This document shows, piece by piece, positions 20,529-29,390 of a DNA stretch of 64,000 nt (the first letter of the stretch is position 1; each line of letters opens with the position of its first letter). Location: contig NZ_KQ130488.1 of NCBI RefSeq assembly GCF_001050375.1, forward strand, positions 1 to 64,000. Reading direction: 5' to 3'. The position numbers and the translations under genes were made by a program. Under the pieces are notes generated by a model. It saw only the letters and a program-made list of their open reading frames with translations. It searched no databases and had not been told where the DNA came from. Source of the DNA: Catenovulum maritimum (GTDB taxonomy: Bacteria; Pseudomonadota; Gammaproteobacteria; Enterobacterales; Alteromonadaceae).

Positions 20529-21408
20529 CCAAATCTATAAAGAAGTTCAGTATCCTGGACCATACCAAATAGCTTGGTCTAGATTCAAATCAGACCATAT
20601 TTCTTGGGTAAGTTTTTGTTTAGTCGCAACTTTTATTTTTGTTGCGGTTTTTGCCCCTGTTATTGCGCCTTATTCACCATACGCTCAGCATAATGAAAAC
20701 ATTTTGCATCCCCCATCTTGGCAAACCGCAGGTAATGTTTATTTTTTACTCGGTACAGATGATTTAGGCAGAGATGTTTTTTCTCGTTTATTACATGGTA
20801 CACAAGTTACTTTCGGCATTAGTTTAATTGTCGCTCTAGTCGCTATGTTAGTCGGCTGTGCATTAGGCGCTATGGCAGGTATGAGTCGTGGATTACGTGC
20901 GAGCTTTTTCAATCATTTGTTAGATACGATTTTATCTATCCCATCTTTACTACTTGCTATTATCATAGTAGCGATTTTAGGACCCGGATTAGAGAATACA
21001 ATTTGGGCTGTATTTTCCGTATTAATTCCACAATTTGTGCACAGAACCCGGATTGCAATTAAGATTGAGTTAGAAAAAGAGTATGTCACAGCAGCTCGTT
21101 TAGATGGTGCCAGTGATTTTCATATTTTAACTAACACTATCTTGCCAAATATTATAGAAACTATCATTTTACAATACAGTTTAGCAGTTTCGGCAGCTAT
21201 GCTAGATATAGCTGCGTTAGGCTTCTTAGGCTTAGGTGCTCAACATGGTTCGCCCGAATGGGGCGCTATGCTAGCCGATAGTATAGACTTAATTTATCGT
21301 GCTTCTTGGCTAGCTACACTGCCTGGAATCACTATGTTCATCTGCTTACTGTCGGTGCATACCATGGGGCATGGCATACGTAACACACTTAAGCAAAGGA
21401 GTGAATAA
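20518..21408 (+). CDS. sapC: Sap ABC transporter permease SapC
   Basis: A 296-aa permease partner of SapB, DppC/OppC class. It has an N-terminal OppC_N-like helix followed by the conserved HPPSWQTAGNVYFLLGTDDLGRDVFSRLLHG, five further helices and the coupling loop EYVTAARLDGASDFHILTNTILPN. It overlaps sapB by 11 bases and sapD by one (TAATG). Confidence 0.94.
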   Translation: MQNNQIYKEVQYPGPYQIAWSRFKSDHISWVSFCLVATFIFVAVFAPVIAPYSPYAQHNENILHPPSWQTAGNVYFLLGTDDLGRDVFSRLLHGTQVTFGISLIVALVAMLVGCALGAMAGMSRGLRASFFNHLLDTILSIPSLLLAIIIVAILGPGLENTIWAVFSVLIPQFVHRTRIAIKIELEKEYVTAARLDGASDFHILTNTILPNIIETIILQYSLAVSAAMLDIAALGFLGLGAQHGSPEWGAMLADSIDLIYRASWLATLPGITMFICLLSVHTMGHGIRNTLKQRSE

Positions 21409-22394
21409 TGTTACTTGATGTCAGAAATTTAACCGTACAATTAAAAACCGAAAGTTTAGATGTCAGCGCGATAGATAAAATGAGCCTATCTATGAGGGAT
21501 GGTTCAATCCATGCGTTAGTCGGCGAAACCGGCTCAGGTAAATCATTATTTGCTCGAGCATTAACCGGCACCCTATCAGATAAATGGCATGTAAAAGCAG
21601 ATCGCTTCTTTTGGCAAGGTGAAGATTTATTAAGAAAATCGGAAGAGCAAAGACGACAAATCATCAGCAAAGACATTGCTATGATTTTTCAAGAACCAAA
21701 ATTAAGTTTAGACCCGACAGCACGAATCGGTGAACAAATAGAAGAAGTCATACCAAAATCAGATTTTACCGGTTCATTCTGGACTAGAAGACAAGAGCGC
21801 AAAACCCTAGTCAATAAGCTATTGCTAAAAGTTGGCATTAAACATTACGACTTCTGTTCTAACAGTTATGCTCATGAACTTTCTGAAGGCCTTTGCCAAA
21901 AAGTGAACATAGCTATGGCTATTGTACGTCATCCAAAATTGCTTATTGCTGATGAGCCCACCGATGCGATGGAAAGTACAACCAAAATTCAAATTTTACG
22001 CCTGCTGCAAAAACTAAATGAAAGTAAAGATATGTCGGTGTTACTAATCACGCATGATTTAGAGTCTGTGGTGCAATATGCAGATGAAATGACCCTACTC
22101 TACAACGGCCAATCAGTAGAATCGGGTTCGGTAAAAAGATTACTTAAAAGACCTTTTCATCCTTACACCGAGACCTTATTTAAAAGCATCCCAAAATTTA
22201 ACACTGAAATAGCGCCAAAATCACGATTAGAGACATTAAAAGGTTCCACCCCACCACTTCAACATCTTCCTATCGGATGTCGACTTGGCCCTCGTTGCCC
22301 AAGAGCGCAAAAAGAATGTGTTGTAACGCCTAAAAGTGTTAAGTATAAAGGCCAAGTGTTTAGCTGCCATTACCCGATTAATATGGAGTCTTAA
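21408..22394 (+). CDS. sapD: Sap ABC transporter ATP-binding protein SapD
   Basis: A 328-aa nucleotide-binding subunit with Walker A GETGSGKS, Q-loop IFQEPKLSLDP, an intact Walker B (LLIADEPTDAMES, with the catalytic Glu) and H-loop LLITHD. The signature sequence is degenerate, LSEGLCQK in place of LSGGQ, similar to the LTEGECQK of E. coli SapD. The C-terminal oligopeptide-transporter domain has the cysteine cluster (RLGPRCPRAQKECVV ... FSCHYP) often linked to an iron-sulfur site in this class. It pairs with SapF to make the ATPase dimer. Confidence 0.93.
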   Translation: MLLDVRNLTVQLKTESLDVSAIDKMSLSMRDGSIHALVGETGSGKSLFARALTGTLSDKWHVKADRFFWQGEDLLRKSEEQRRQIISKDIAMIFQEPKLSLDPTARIGEQIEEVIPKSDFTGSFWTRRQERKTLVNKLLLKVGIKHYDFCSNSYAHELSEGLCQKVNIAMAIVRHPKLLIADEPTDAMESTTKIQILRLLQKLNESKDMSVLLITHDLESVVQYADEMTLLYNGQSVESGSVKRLLKRPFHPYTETLFKSIPKFNTEIAPKSRLETLKGSTPPLQHLPIGCRLGPRCPRAQKECVVTPKSVKYKGQVFSCHYPINMES

Positions 22395-23177
22395 GTGCTT
22401 TTAGAAGTTAACGAATTATCTAAAGAATATAAGCAAAGCGTTTTACCTTGGAAAACCAAAAAGACGACAGCACTACACAAAGTTAGCTTTTCTTTAGACC
22501 ATTACCAAACCTTAGCCATTTTAGGGGAAACAGGCTCGGGCAAATCTACGCTCGCTAAGCTCCTAGCTGGCGCAGAAAAACCCTCATCAGGTCAAATCCT
22601 GTTAAACGGTAATCCAATAGAAAATACCTCAGCTAAAGAAAGATGTCGGCAAATTAGAATGATTTTCCAAGATCCGGCGACTTCCCTAAATCCGAATCTA
22701 TCAATTGGTAAAATACTAGACGAGCCTTTAAAGCTAAACACCAATTTAAATCAAGCTGAACGACAAGAAAAAATAGAAAAAATTCTCAATCGCGTTGGTT
22801 TATTATCAGATTATGTTTGGCATTACCCGCATATGCTTTCAAATGGACAAAAACAGCGTATTGCCTTAGCTAGAGCACTTATGCTAGATCCTAAAATTAT
22901 CGTTGCTGATAAACCTTTTGCCGCAATGGATCCATCCACTCGTTCGCAAATGGTTAATTTATTTATGGAATTACAGCAAACTTTTGGCCTTGCCTATATC
23001 TTCGTTTCTCATAACCTCAACATAGTGAAGCACATCAGCGACTATGTTTTTGTGATGCACAACGGTATGGTAGTTGAACAAGGAAAAACCTCAGAAGTAT
23101 TAACAAATCCAAGACATGTGCTGACAAAAAAATTACTATATTCACAGCAGATGTTGAAATCTAAAAATATTATATAA
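22395..23177 (+). CDS. sapF: Sap ABC transporter ATP-binding protein SapF
   Basis: A 260-aa nucleotide-binding subunit, GTG start directly after the sapD stop. It has Walker A (GETGSGKS), Q-loop (IFQDPATSLNP), a near-consensus signature (LSNGQKQR) and H-loop (FVSHN). The Walker B motif is IIVADKPFAAMD: the residue that is the catalytic glutamate in active ATPases is Lys173. SapF should therefore not hydrolyse ATP at the site it forms with the also degenerate SapD signature. The composite site built from SapD Walker motifs and the SapF signature looks intact. Confidence 0.93.
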   Translation: MLLEVNELSKEYKQSVLPWKTKKTTALHKVSFSLDHYQTLAILGETGSGKSTLAKLLAGAEKPSSGQILLNGNPIENTSAKERCRQIRMIFQDPATSLNPNLSIGKILDEPLKLNTNLNQAERQEKIEKILNRVGLLSDYVWHYPHMLSNGQKQRIALARALMLDPKIIVADKPFAAMDPSTRSQMVNLFMELQQTFGLAYIFVSHNLNIVKHISDYVFVMHNGMVVEQGKTSEVLTNPRHVLTKKLLYSQQMLKSKNII

Positions 23178-23186
23178 ACCTAAATC

Positions 23187-23206
23187 TGCTAGCTAATTAG
23201 CTAGCA
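23187..23206. repeat. Perfect 20-bp palindrome between sapF and argR
   Basis: TGCTAGCTAATTAGCTAGCA reads the same on both strands. It lies 9 bases after the sapF stop and directly before the argR ribosome site. No T run follows, so it is a poor terminator. It does not resemble an ARG box. It may be an operator, or an RNA hairpin that affects argR translation. Confidence 0.7.
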
Positions 23207-23218
23207 CAGGATATACAC

Positions 23219-23686
23219 GTGAGTTACCAAGATAAACAAGAGCCTTTGATTCGTAGTTTTAAAAGCATTTTAAAGGATGAAATTTGCTCTTCTCAAGCAG
23301 ATATAGTTGAAGAGTTAAAGCGCCAAGGCTATGACAACATTAGTCAGTCTAAAGTATCCAGACTTCTAACTCGATTTGGTGCAGTTAGAACTCGTAATGC
23401 AAAGCAAGAAATGGTTTACTGCCTACCTCCTGAGCTGGCAATGCCACACACCGAAAGTCCATTAAAAAACTTAGTTTCGGACGTTAGCTACAATCAAGCT
23501 ATGATCATTGTTCGAACGTCACCTGGTGCTGCTCAGCTTATCGCTCGCATGCTAGATTCGTTAAACAAATCACATGGTGTGTTAGGAACAATAGCAGGAG
23601 ACGATACTATTTTTATTGCGCCTGTCGATACCAGCAAAATATTAGAAACCAAACAAGAAATCGAATCATTTTTTGAAGATGTGTAA
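23219..23686 (+). CDS. argR: Arginine repressor ArgR
   Basis: A 155-aa transcription factor that represses arginine biosynthesis with L-arginine as corepressor. The N-terminal winged helix (residues about 15-75, with [27 protein letters not shown]) binds DNA. The C-terminal domain (about 85-150) has the hexamerisation and arginine-binding block [16 protein letters not shown] and [13 protein letters not shown] with the double Asp. Start is GTG. In enterics argR sits next to mdh; here it is between sapF and mtnN, 41 bases after sapF. Confidence 0.96.
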   Translation: MSYQDKQEPLIRSFKSILKDEICSSQADIVEELKRQGYDNISQSKVSRLLTRFGAVRTRNAKQEMVYCLPPELAMPHTESPLKNLVSDVSYNQAMIIVRTSPGAAQLIARMLDSLNKSHGVLGTIAGDDTIFIAPVDTSKILETKQEIESFFEDV

Positions 23687-23717
23687 CTTTAATTAAGCCA
23701 AAGGTAAAAGCTAGCAA

Positions 23718-24413
23718 ATGACAATCGGTATTATCGGCGCTATGGCGCAAGAAGTTGCGATTTTAAAATCTCAAATTACTCATTTACAAACTCAACAACA
23801 TGGCCCTTGCCAAATATTCATTGGGCAAATTGAAGGTAAAGAAATTGTACTCGTGCAATCGGGTGTGGGTAAAACCGCAGCGGCCATGGCTACCAGTATT
23901 TTACTCGACAACTTTAAACCAGACCTTGTGTTAAATACAGGCTCAGCTGGTGGCTTTGCCAGTCATTTAAATATAGGCGACCTCGTCATTTCTAGCGAAG
24001 TGAGACATCACGACGTTGATTTAACCGCATTTGGCTTTGAAATAGGCCAAGGCTTTAATTTTCCAGCTGCATTTAAATCATCTCTAGAATTAATCGAAAA
24101 AGCATTACTAGCCGCAAGAGAACAAAGTGAACTACAAGCCGAAGTTGGTTTAATCTGCTCGGGCGACAGTTTTATGGCATGTCCAGATAAAGTCGCAACC
24201 GCTCGTCATCATTTCCCACAAATGATAGCGGTGGAAATGGAAGCAGCAGCAATTGCTCAAGTTTGCGTTCAATTTGAAACCCCATTTGTTGTCGTGAGAG
24301 CCTTGTCAGATATTGCAGGCAAGTCTTCTCATTTAAGTTTTGAAACCTTTCTAGAACAAGCAGCTAAACATTCATCAAAATTAGTCACTGATTTTATCAA
24401 GCTTTGTGATTAA
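23718..24413 (+). CDS. mtnN: 5'-methylthioadenosine/S-adenosylhomocysteine nucleosidase
   Basis: Hydrolyses MTA, the by-product of spermidine synthesis, and SAH. The 231-aa protein shows the Pfs motifs: IGAMAQEVAILK, the glycine-rich NTGSAGGFA near residue 75, AVEMEAAAIAQVC near residue 174 and the catalytic Asp in VRALSDIAGK. It starts 31 bases after argR. With ahcY further on, the organism has two ways to remove SAH. Confidence 0.96.
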   Translation: MTIGIIGAMAQEVAILKSQITHLQTQQHGPCQIFIGQIEGKEIVLVQSGVGKTAAAMATSILLDNFKPDLVLNTGSAGGFASHLNIGDLVISSEVRHHDVDLTAFGFEIGQGFNFPAAFKSSLELIEKALLAAREQSELQAEVGLICSGDSFMACPDKVATARHHFPQMIAVEMEAAAIAQVCVQFETPFVVVRALSDIAGKSSHLSFETFLEQAAKHSSKLVTDFIKLCD

Positions 24414-24428
24414 GGCGTTTTGATCTCA

Positions 24429-25409
24429 ATGGACTTGATTAACTTACCCGAGCTCCCCGAATATGCAGTTAGGTGCATCAGCATAATTTTAGTCATGACA
24501 TTAGACTATTTTTTACCTATGGGAGAAAAATTTCATCCGCTGTACTTTTTCCGCTTAGTGGCGATTAGATTGGCAGATAAAGTTAATCCAGATCCGAATC
24601 GGCATAGCTCTCAACTCATTATTTCTGGCGCTTTAGCTGCGCTAGCTTGGGTGTTACCTTTAGTCTTAATTGGTATATTTTTTATGCCACTCATCGAGTT
24701 TCCCTATGTATTTGAAGGTTTTTTATTTTGGCTATGCTTAAGCCTCTACCCTTGTATTTATGATCATAAACGAGTTGCTAAAGCCTTAACAAAGCAACAA
24801 AAAATGCTGGCTCGAGATAGACTTGATAAATGGGTACTAAGGGACACTACTTCGTTATCTGAATTAGGCATAACCAAAGCCTCAATTGAATCTTTAACTT
24901 TAAGAAATAGCTATTACACCCATGGTTTAATTTTTTGGTTTTTGTTAGGTGGCGTTTGGATAGCGCTAAGCTACCGACTTCTGCTTGAACTAAGCCAAGT
25001 GTGGAACACCAAAAACTCCAGCTTTAAACATTTTGGTTTACCTGTAAGAAGCTGTGTCAATGTTTTAGCTTATCTACCACTCAAGCTATCAGGCTTTAGC
25101 TACTGTCTAGGTAAAGGCATTTCAGGCTGGATAAAATTAGAAGAATCTGTCACCAAAGATTGGCCTTTTTCGCTTTCAGTTTCACCCTTAGCAGGTATGA
25201 GCCAAGCATTAAAAGTACAGCTAGGTGGTGCAGTTAAATATAGCAATCGTAAAATACGCAGGCCGCAAATCAGCCAATATCGACAAGTTCAAGTGAAAGA
25301 TATTCAAGATGCAATTAAACAAATTTATCAATCTAACCTTATTTGGCTAATAATGATTGTAATTAGCGTCAGCATAGTTATGATCTGCAACCAATTTTTA
25401 TCTGTATAA
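24429..25409 (+). CDS. CbiB/CobD-family membrane protein
   Basis: A membrane protein of about 326 aa, similar to adenosylcobinamide-phosphate synthase (CbiB/CobD), which attaches aminopropanol to the corrin ring. Family-like features are the early DYFLP, the HP and HS segments in the first loop (KFHPLYFF, NRHSSQLII) and the VKDIQDAIKQIYQSNLIWL tail. There are about five hydrophobic segments. No other cobalamin genes are near, and this member follows mtnN as in Vibrio-type genomes, so its role in corrinoid synthesis or salvage is uncertain. TTG at 24420 is an alternative start closer to the AAGG. Confidence 0.75.
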   Translation: MDLINLPELPEYAVRCISIILVMTLDYFLPMGEKFHPLYFFRLVAIRLADKVNPDPNRHSSQLIISGALAALAWVLPLVLIGIFFMPLIEFPYVFEGFLFWLCLSLYPCIYDHKRVAKALTKQQKMLARDRLDKWVLRDTTSLSELGITKASIESLTLRNSYYTHGLIFWFLLGGVWIALSYRLLLELSQVWNTKNSSFKHFGLPVRSCVNVLAYLPLKLSGFSYCLGKGISGWIKLEESVTKDWPFSLSVSPLAGMSQALKVQLGGAVKYSNRKIRRPQISQYRQVQVKDIQDAIKQIYQSNLIWLIMIVISVSIVMICNQFLSV

Positions 25410-25422
25410 CTTCGCGGATCGG

Positions 25423-25457
25423 TTAAATTTTAGCTATAACTTACAACTAAAATTTAA
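25423..25457. repeat. AT-rich inverted repeat before the adenosine kinase gene
   Basis: Arms TTAAATTTTAG and CTAAAATTTAA are perfect over 11 bp with a 13-nt loop. It lies just after the CbiB-like gene and about 75 bases before the kinase start. It lacks a T run; it may mark the end of the upstream transcript or an operator for the adenosine kinase-ahcY pair. Confidence 0.5.
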
Positions 25458-25533
25458 AATCGACCTTTGCGTATAGTTTTTAGAGTGAAACGATACAAAA
25501 ACACGACCAAATATCACAATACAAGAGAATAAA

Positions 25534-26529
25534 ATGCGTAAATACCAAGTTTATGGCCTAGGAAATGCTCTAGTCGACAAAGAGTTTGAAGTAACAGATT
25601 CATTTTTAGCTGCCGCAGGCATAGAAAAAGGCTTAATGACCTTATTAGACGAACAGCAACACTTAGATTTATTAGCTAAATTAAAAGCTGAATTCGGTTT
25701 AATCAAACGAGTTGGCGGTGGTTCAGCAGCTAACAGCATGGTTGGTATTGCTCAATTTGGCGGTGATGTATTTTATGCTTGTAAAGTTGGCGATGACGAA
25801 ACGGGTGAATTTTACGTAGATAACCTAAAACAAGCTGGCGTTAATATCCGAGTTAACGAGTTAAGCTTAACCGGTCAAACTGGTAAGTGCATGGTGATGG
25901 TTACGCCTGACGCAGAGCGTACTATGAATACTTATTTAGGCATTACAGCTGATTTGTCTGAAGATGAATTATTTTTAGAAGAACTAGCTGAATCTGATTA
26001 CCTATATATTGAAGGTTACCTAGTTACATCTGAAACCGCTAAAGCAGCGATTCAAAAAGCTAAAGCGCAAGCAAAAGCTAACCAGTGTAAAATTGCGATG
26101 ACTTTTTCTGACCCTTCTATGGTTAAATATTTTAAAGATGGTTTAACTGAGTTATTAGGTGATGAAAAAATCGATTTATTATTCTGTAACGAAGAAGAAG
26201 CACTGACCTATACTGATGAAACAGATTTAGCTAAAGCTGCAGCGAAACTGCTCGATAAAGCTAAACAAGTCGCTATCACCCAAGGTGCAAATGGCGCAAG
26301 TGTTTATACCCAAGATTCAGTAACTCAAGTAGAATCACCAAAAGTGACAGCTGTAGATACCAACGGTGCTGGTGATATGTTTGCTGGTGCATTTTTATAC
26401 GGTGCAGCACAAGGTTGGGACGCTGAAAAATCTGCCACACTAGCCTGTGCAGCAGCCGCCGAAGTAGTTACCCAATTTGGCCCAAGAATTTCTAAAGCAG
26501 CGCAACAAGCGCTGTTAGCAAAAGTATAA
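25534..26529 (+). CDS. PfkB-family sugar kinase, probable adenosine kinase
   Basis: A 331-aa ribokinase-fold kinase. The substrate-binding N-terminus is YGLGNALVDKEFEV, the glycine pair is KRVGGGSAANSMVGIAQFGG, and the anion hole/catalytic base motif is DTNGAGDMFAGAFLYG near residue 277. The neighbouring ahcY releases adenosine from SAH, so an adenosine kinase role (adenosine to AMP) is the best fit and would pull the SahH reaction forward. Inosine/guanosine kinase or another PfkB activity is possible. The 67-base gap to ahcY has no terminator, suggesting one transcript. Confidence 0.85.
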   Translation: MRKYQVYGLGNALVDKEFEVTDSFLAAAGIEKGLMTLLDEQQHLDLLAKLKAEFGLIKRVGGGSAANSMVGIAQFGGDVFYACKVGDDETGEFYVDNLKQAGVNIRVNELSLTGQTGKCMVMVTPDAERTMNTYLGITADLSEDELFLEELAESDYLYIEGYLVTSETAKAAIQKAKAQAKANQCKIAMTFSDPSMVKYFKDGLTELLGDEKIDLLFCNEEEALTYTDETDLAKAAAKLLDKAKQVAITQGANGASVYTQDSVTQVESPKVTAVDTNGAGDMFAGAFLYGAAQGWDAEKSATLACAAAAEVVTQFGPRISKAAQQALLAKV

Positions 26530-26596
26530 GTTTACTTAAATTTAAATTACTGCGGTGTTAGGCCCAGTAAAACTCAACAAACTGGAGTTAATCTAA

Positions 26597-27961
26597 ATGA
26601 CAGATTACAAAGTAGCAGATATCAGCCTAGCTGATTACGGCCGTAAAGAATTAACTATCGCAGAAAGCGAAATGCCTGCATTAATGGCAATTAGAGCTAA
26701 ATATAAAGCAGAGCAACCATTAAAAGGTGCAAAAATCTTAGGTTGTATTCACATGACAATTCAAACTGGTGTGTTAATTGAAACACTTGTTGAATTAGGT
26801 GCTGAAGTACGCTGGTCATCTTGTAATATTTTCTCAACTCAAGATCATGCTGCTGCGGCAATCGCTGCTGCTGGTGTACCTGTGTTCGCTTGGAAAGGTG
26901 AAACAGAAGAAGAGTACGAATGGTGTATCGAACAAACTATCAATAAAGACGGTAAAGTTTGGGACGCAAACATGGTATTAGACGACGGTGGCGACTTAAC
27001 TCAAATCTTACACGACAAATACCCAGAGCTACTAGATAACATACATGGCGTAACTGAAGAAACAACTACGGGTGTTCACCGTTTACAAGAAATGTTAGCA
27101 AAGGGCGAATTAAAAGTACCAGCTATCAATGTAAATGACTCTGTTACTAAGTCTAAAAACGATAATAAATATGGTTGTCGTCACAGCTTAAACGACGCGA
27201 TTAAACGTGGTACTGATCACTTATTATCTGGTAAAAAAGCGCTAGTAATTGGTTACGGCGATGTAGGTAAAGGCTCTGCACAAAGCTTACGTCAAGAAGG
27301 CATGATAGTGTGTGTAACAGAAGTTGACCCTATCTGTGCAATGCAAGCTTGTATGGACGGCTTTGAAGTTGTATCAACATACAGCAATGGTATCAATACA
27401 GGTAAATTAGAAGACGTTAACACAGCTATTTTAGGCAAAACTGACTTAATCGTTACTACAACAGGTAATGTTAACGTATGTGACAAGAACGTGTTACAAG
27501 CGCTTAAATCTGGCGCTGTTGTTTCTAACATTGGTCACTTCGATAACGAAATCGATACAGCTTTCATGCGTGAAAACTGGAAATGGGAAGAAATTAAACC
27601 ACAGGTTCACAAAATTTACCGCAGCGACGATGTTAACGACTGCTTAATTTTATTATCTGAAGGTCGATTAGTTAACTTAGGTAACGCAACAGGTCACCCA
27701 TCACGTATTATGGATGGCTCGTTTGCGAACCAAGTTTTAGCTCAAATTCACTTATTCGGTGAAAAATTTGCTGATTTACCAGCGGCAGAAAAAGCAGCTA
27801 AAATTACAGTTGAAGTATTACCTAAACAATTAGATGAAGAAGTTGCAGCTTACATGGTTGCTGGTTTCGGTGGTGTTGTTACTAAACTAACTGAAAAACA
27901 AGCAGACTATATTGGTGTAACAGTAGAAGGTCCATTTAAACCTGAGACATACCGCTACTAA
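26597..27961 (+). CDS. ahcY: Adenosylhomocysteinase (SAH hydrolase)
   Basis: Reversibly splits S-adenosylhomocysteine into adenosine and homocysteine using bound NAD. The 454-aa protein carries [33 protein letters not shown], the NAD-binding loop [15 protein letters not shown] (about residue 218), [11 protein letters not shown] and the C-terminal KPETYRY that completes the NAD site. The length is in the family range (430-470 aa). It is followed by a strong terminator. Confidence 0.97.
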   Translation: MTDYKVADISLADYGRKELTIAESEMPALMAIRAKYKAEQPLKGAKILGCIHMTIQTGVLIETLVELGAEVRWSSCNIFSTQDHAAAAIAAAGVPVFAWKGETEEEYEWCIEQTINKDGKVWDANMVLDDGGDLTQILHDKYPELLDNIHGVTEETTTGVHRLQEMLAKGELKVPAINVNDSVTKSKNDNKYGCRHSLNDAIKRGTDHLLSGKKALVIGYGDVGKGSAQSLRQEGMIVCVTEVDPICAMQACMDGFEVVSTYSNGINTGKLEDVNTAILGKTDLIVTTTGNVNVCDKNVLQALKSGAVVSNIGHFDNEIDTAFMRENWKWEEIKPQVHKIYRSDDVNDCLILLSEGRLVNLGNATGHPSRIMDGSFANQVLAQIHLFGEKFADLPAAEKAAKITVEVLPKQLDEEVAAYMVAGFGGVVTKLTEKQADYIGVTVEGPFKPETYRY

Positions 27962-28000
27962 TGGATAGCTGATTTAAACTATCAAAATGACATCTTAAAA

Positions 28001-28031
28001 ACCTTGGCGCTGTTAGCGCCAAGGTTTTTTT
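28001..28031 (+). terminator. Rho-independent terminator of ahcY
   Basis: ACCTTGGCGC and GCGCCAAGGT pair perfectly around a 5-nt loop (TGTTA) and run into six T residues, 40 bases after the ahcY stop. Confidence 0.93.
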
Positions 28032-28112
28032 ATAGCCCCTACAATTTTCCTTAACTCCATATAAGAAATTAACCAACCCCATTAAATCATTGATGTTATT
28101 GTTTTCTTTCTT

Positions 28113-28235
28113 GAGAAGTATTTTCTTAGAACAAAGCTAATTTACGTACCTAGTAGCTGGTTATTAGGCGAATCCAACTCAGTTATCGGCAAAAGGCGAT
28201 TAAAAAGCAAGTTGTTACCCCAAGTTGGTGTTAAC
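28113..28235 (-). repeat. Degenerate copy of the MITE-like element at 35465-35661
   Basis: Read on the plus strand, this stretch aligns with the reverse complement of the 35.5-kb element. Shared blocks include TTCTTAGA-CAA, TAGCTGG-TATTA, GCGAAT-CAAC-CAGTTAT and AAGCAAGTTGTTA-CC, in the same order with small gaps. The distal end is less conserved. It overlaps the last codons of the alpha/beta hydrolase gene and supplies its TAA stop. The alignment was made by eye. Confidence 0.65.
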
Positions 28236-29205
28236 TACCTTTTATCAAACTTATCTGCTGTTGTAAAAATTGGTCTATCTTACCGACAGAATCAGACAAC
28301 CAAGGTTCAAATAGCCAAAAAGTATGAATTACATCATTATAAAAATAAGTTTTATGAGCGATTTTGAATTTATCTAACGCCTTAAATAAATTTTCACGTC
28401 CCGCCTGAAACCTAAGTTGGCCACTACTCAAATAAAGCATTGCGGGTGTTTTATTTGAAACATGAGTCAAAGCTGAAGCTTGCCGCCATATATGAGGAAG
28501 CTCTTGGTATGAACCGCCTAACCAAAGTGCTGCGGCCGAGTGACCCGCTTTTTTATTTTCATACAATAATGCAAGTGGATCAGTAAAATCTATCACACCA
28601 TCTAACACAATAACGGCAAATAGATCCGTGTTATCAGTGTCATTTTTATAAAGCCCTGTTTGACTTGTAGTTGCTAGTAAGGCGGCCATTTGTCCTCCAG
28701 ATGAACCACCAGCGATAGCAACGAGTTTAGGGTTAATATTATAAGAATGAGCATTTTGTTTTACCCAGCTAATCGCTCTGTTAATGTCGCGTAACCCTGT
28801 CGGGTAAGTAGACTCAGGTGATAGCCTGTATTCAACCGGTATGGTGACATAACCCATATTAGCAAGCTTAATTGCCAGTCCATACATATGCGATTTATTA
28901 CCAGACATCCAACCACCACCGTGAATTAAAACAATAGCTGGTTTAAGCTCATTAGATTTGCTCGCAGGCCTAAAAATATCAAGGTGTAGTTCTCGCTTAC
29001 CCTCTTTAGCATAACGAAGATCAAAATACATCTGAGCTCCCTGATTTAATTCTAATTTAGGCAAAACCAAATCAGGCTGTAACTTTTTATACTTTTCATA
29101 TCGCTGGGACACGGTATAACTATCATTTACCTCGTAGGCAAATGCATTTAAGCAAAGGGCAGTCAAGACCGTCGCTAAGTTTGCTAGTTGGAAAATTTTA
29201 ATCAT
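28231..29205 (-). CDS. Exported alpha/beta hydrolase (BD-FAE/esterase-like)
   Basis: A secreted serine hydrolase of 324 aa. The start at 29205 gives a clean signal peptide (cleavage near LNAFA-YE) and a GCGAGA site; an upstream extension of 34 codons is unlikely. The core has the oxyanion loop IVLIHGGGWMSGNK, the nucleophile elbow AIAGGSSGGQMA, an Asp region (FAVIVLDGVIDF) and the catalytic His in VIHTFWLFEPW. Such proteins are carboxylesterases, often acting on acetyl or feruloyl groups of plant polysaccharides. Divergent orientation to the GH28-CE12-GH43 genes supports a role in pectin deacylation, which is inference. Confidence 0.82.
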   Translation of the reverse strand: MIKIFQLANLATVLTALCLNAFAYEVNDSYTVSQRYEKYKKLQPDLVLPKLELNQGAQMYFDLRYAKEGKRELHLDIFRPASKSNELKPAIVLIHGGGWMSGNKSHMYGLAIKLANMGYVTIPVEYRLSPESTYPTGLRDINRAISWVKQNAHSYNINPKLVAIAGGSSGGQMAALLATTSQTGLYKNDTDNTDLFAVIVLDGVIDFTDPLALLYENKKAGHSAAALWLGGSYQELPHIWRQASALTHVSNKTPAMLYLSSGQLRFQAGRENLFKALDKFKIAHKTYFYNDVIHTFWLFEPWLSDSVGKIDQFLQQQISLIKGS

Positions 29206-29390
29206 AAATTTCTCGCTAAAATGTGTTGCAGCTTTGTTAGTGCTTATTACTAAATAATAGAGAAAGTATATTATAATGATAAATCTAAAATATGCCACCG
29301 GTAGCATTTGTGTTTTTTATCAGTTAAAATACAATTAATGTTAACAAGATGTAGTCTTCACTATACATCCTAAAATATCTAAGGCTTTAT

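Noticed and set aside
25410-26596. A SAH or SAM riboswitch before the adenosine kinase or ahcY genes
   Set aside because: The leaders are short and AT-rich and I cannot find the GC-rich conserved core of either class; only an 11-bp inverted repeat is present.
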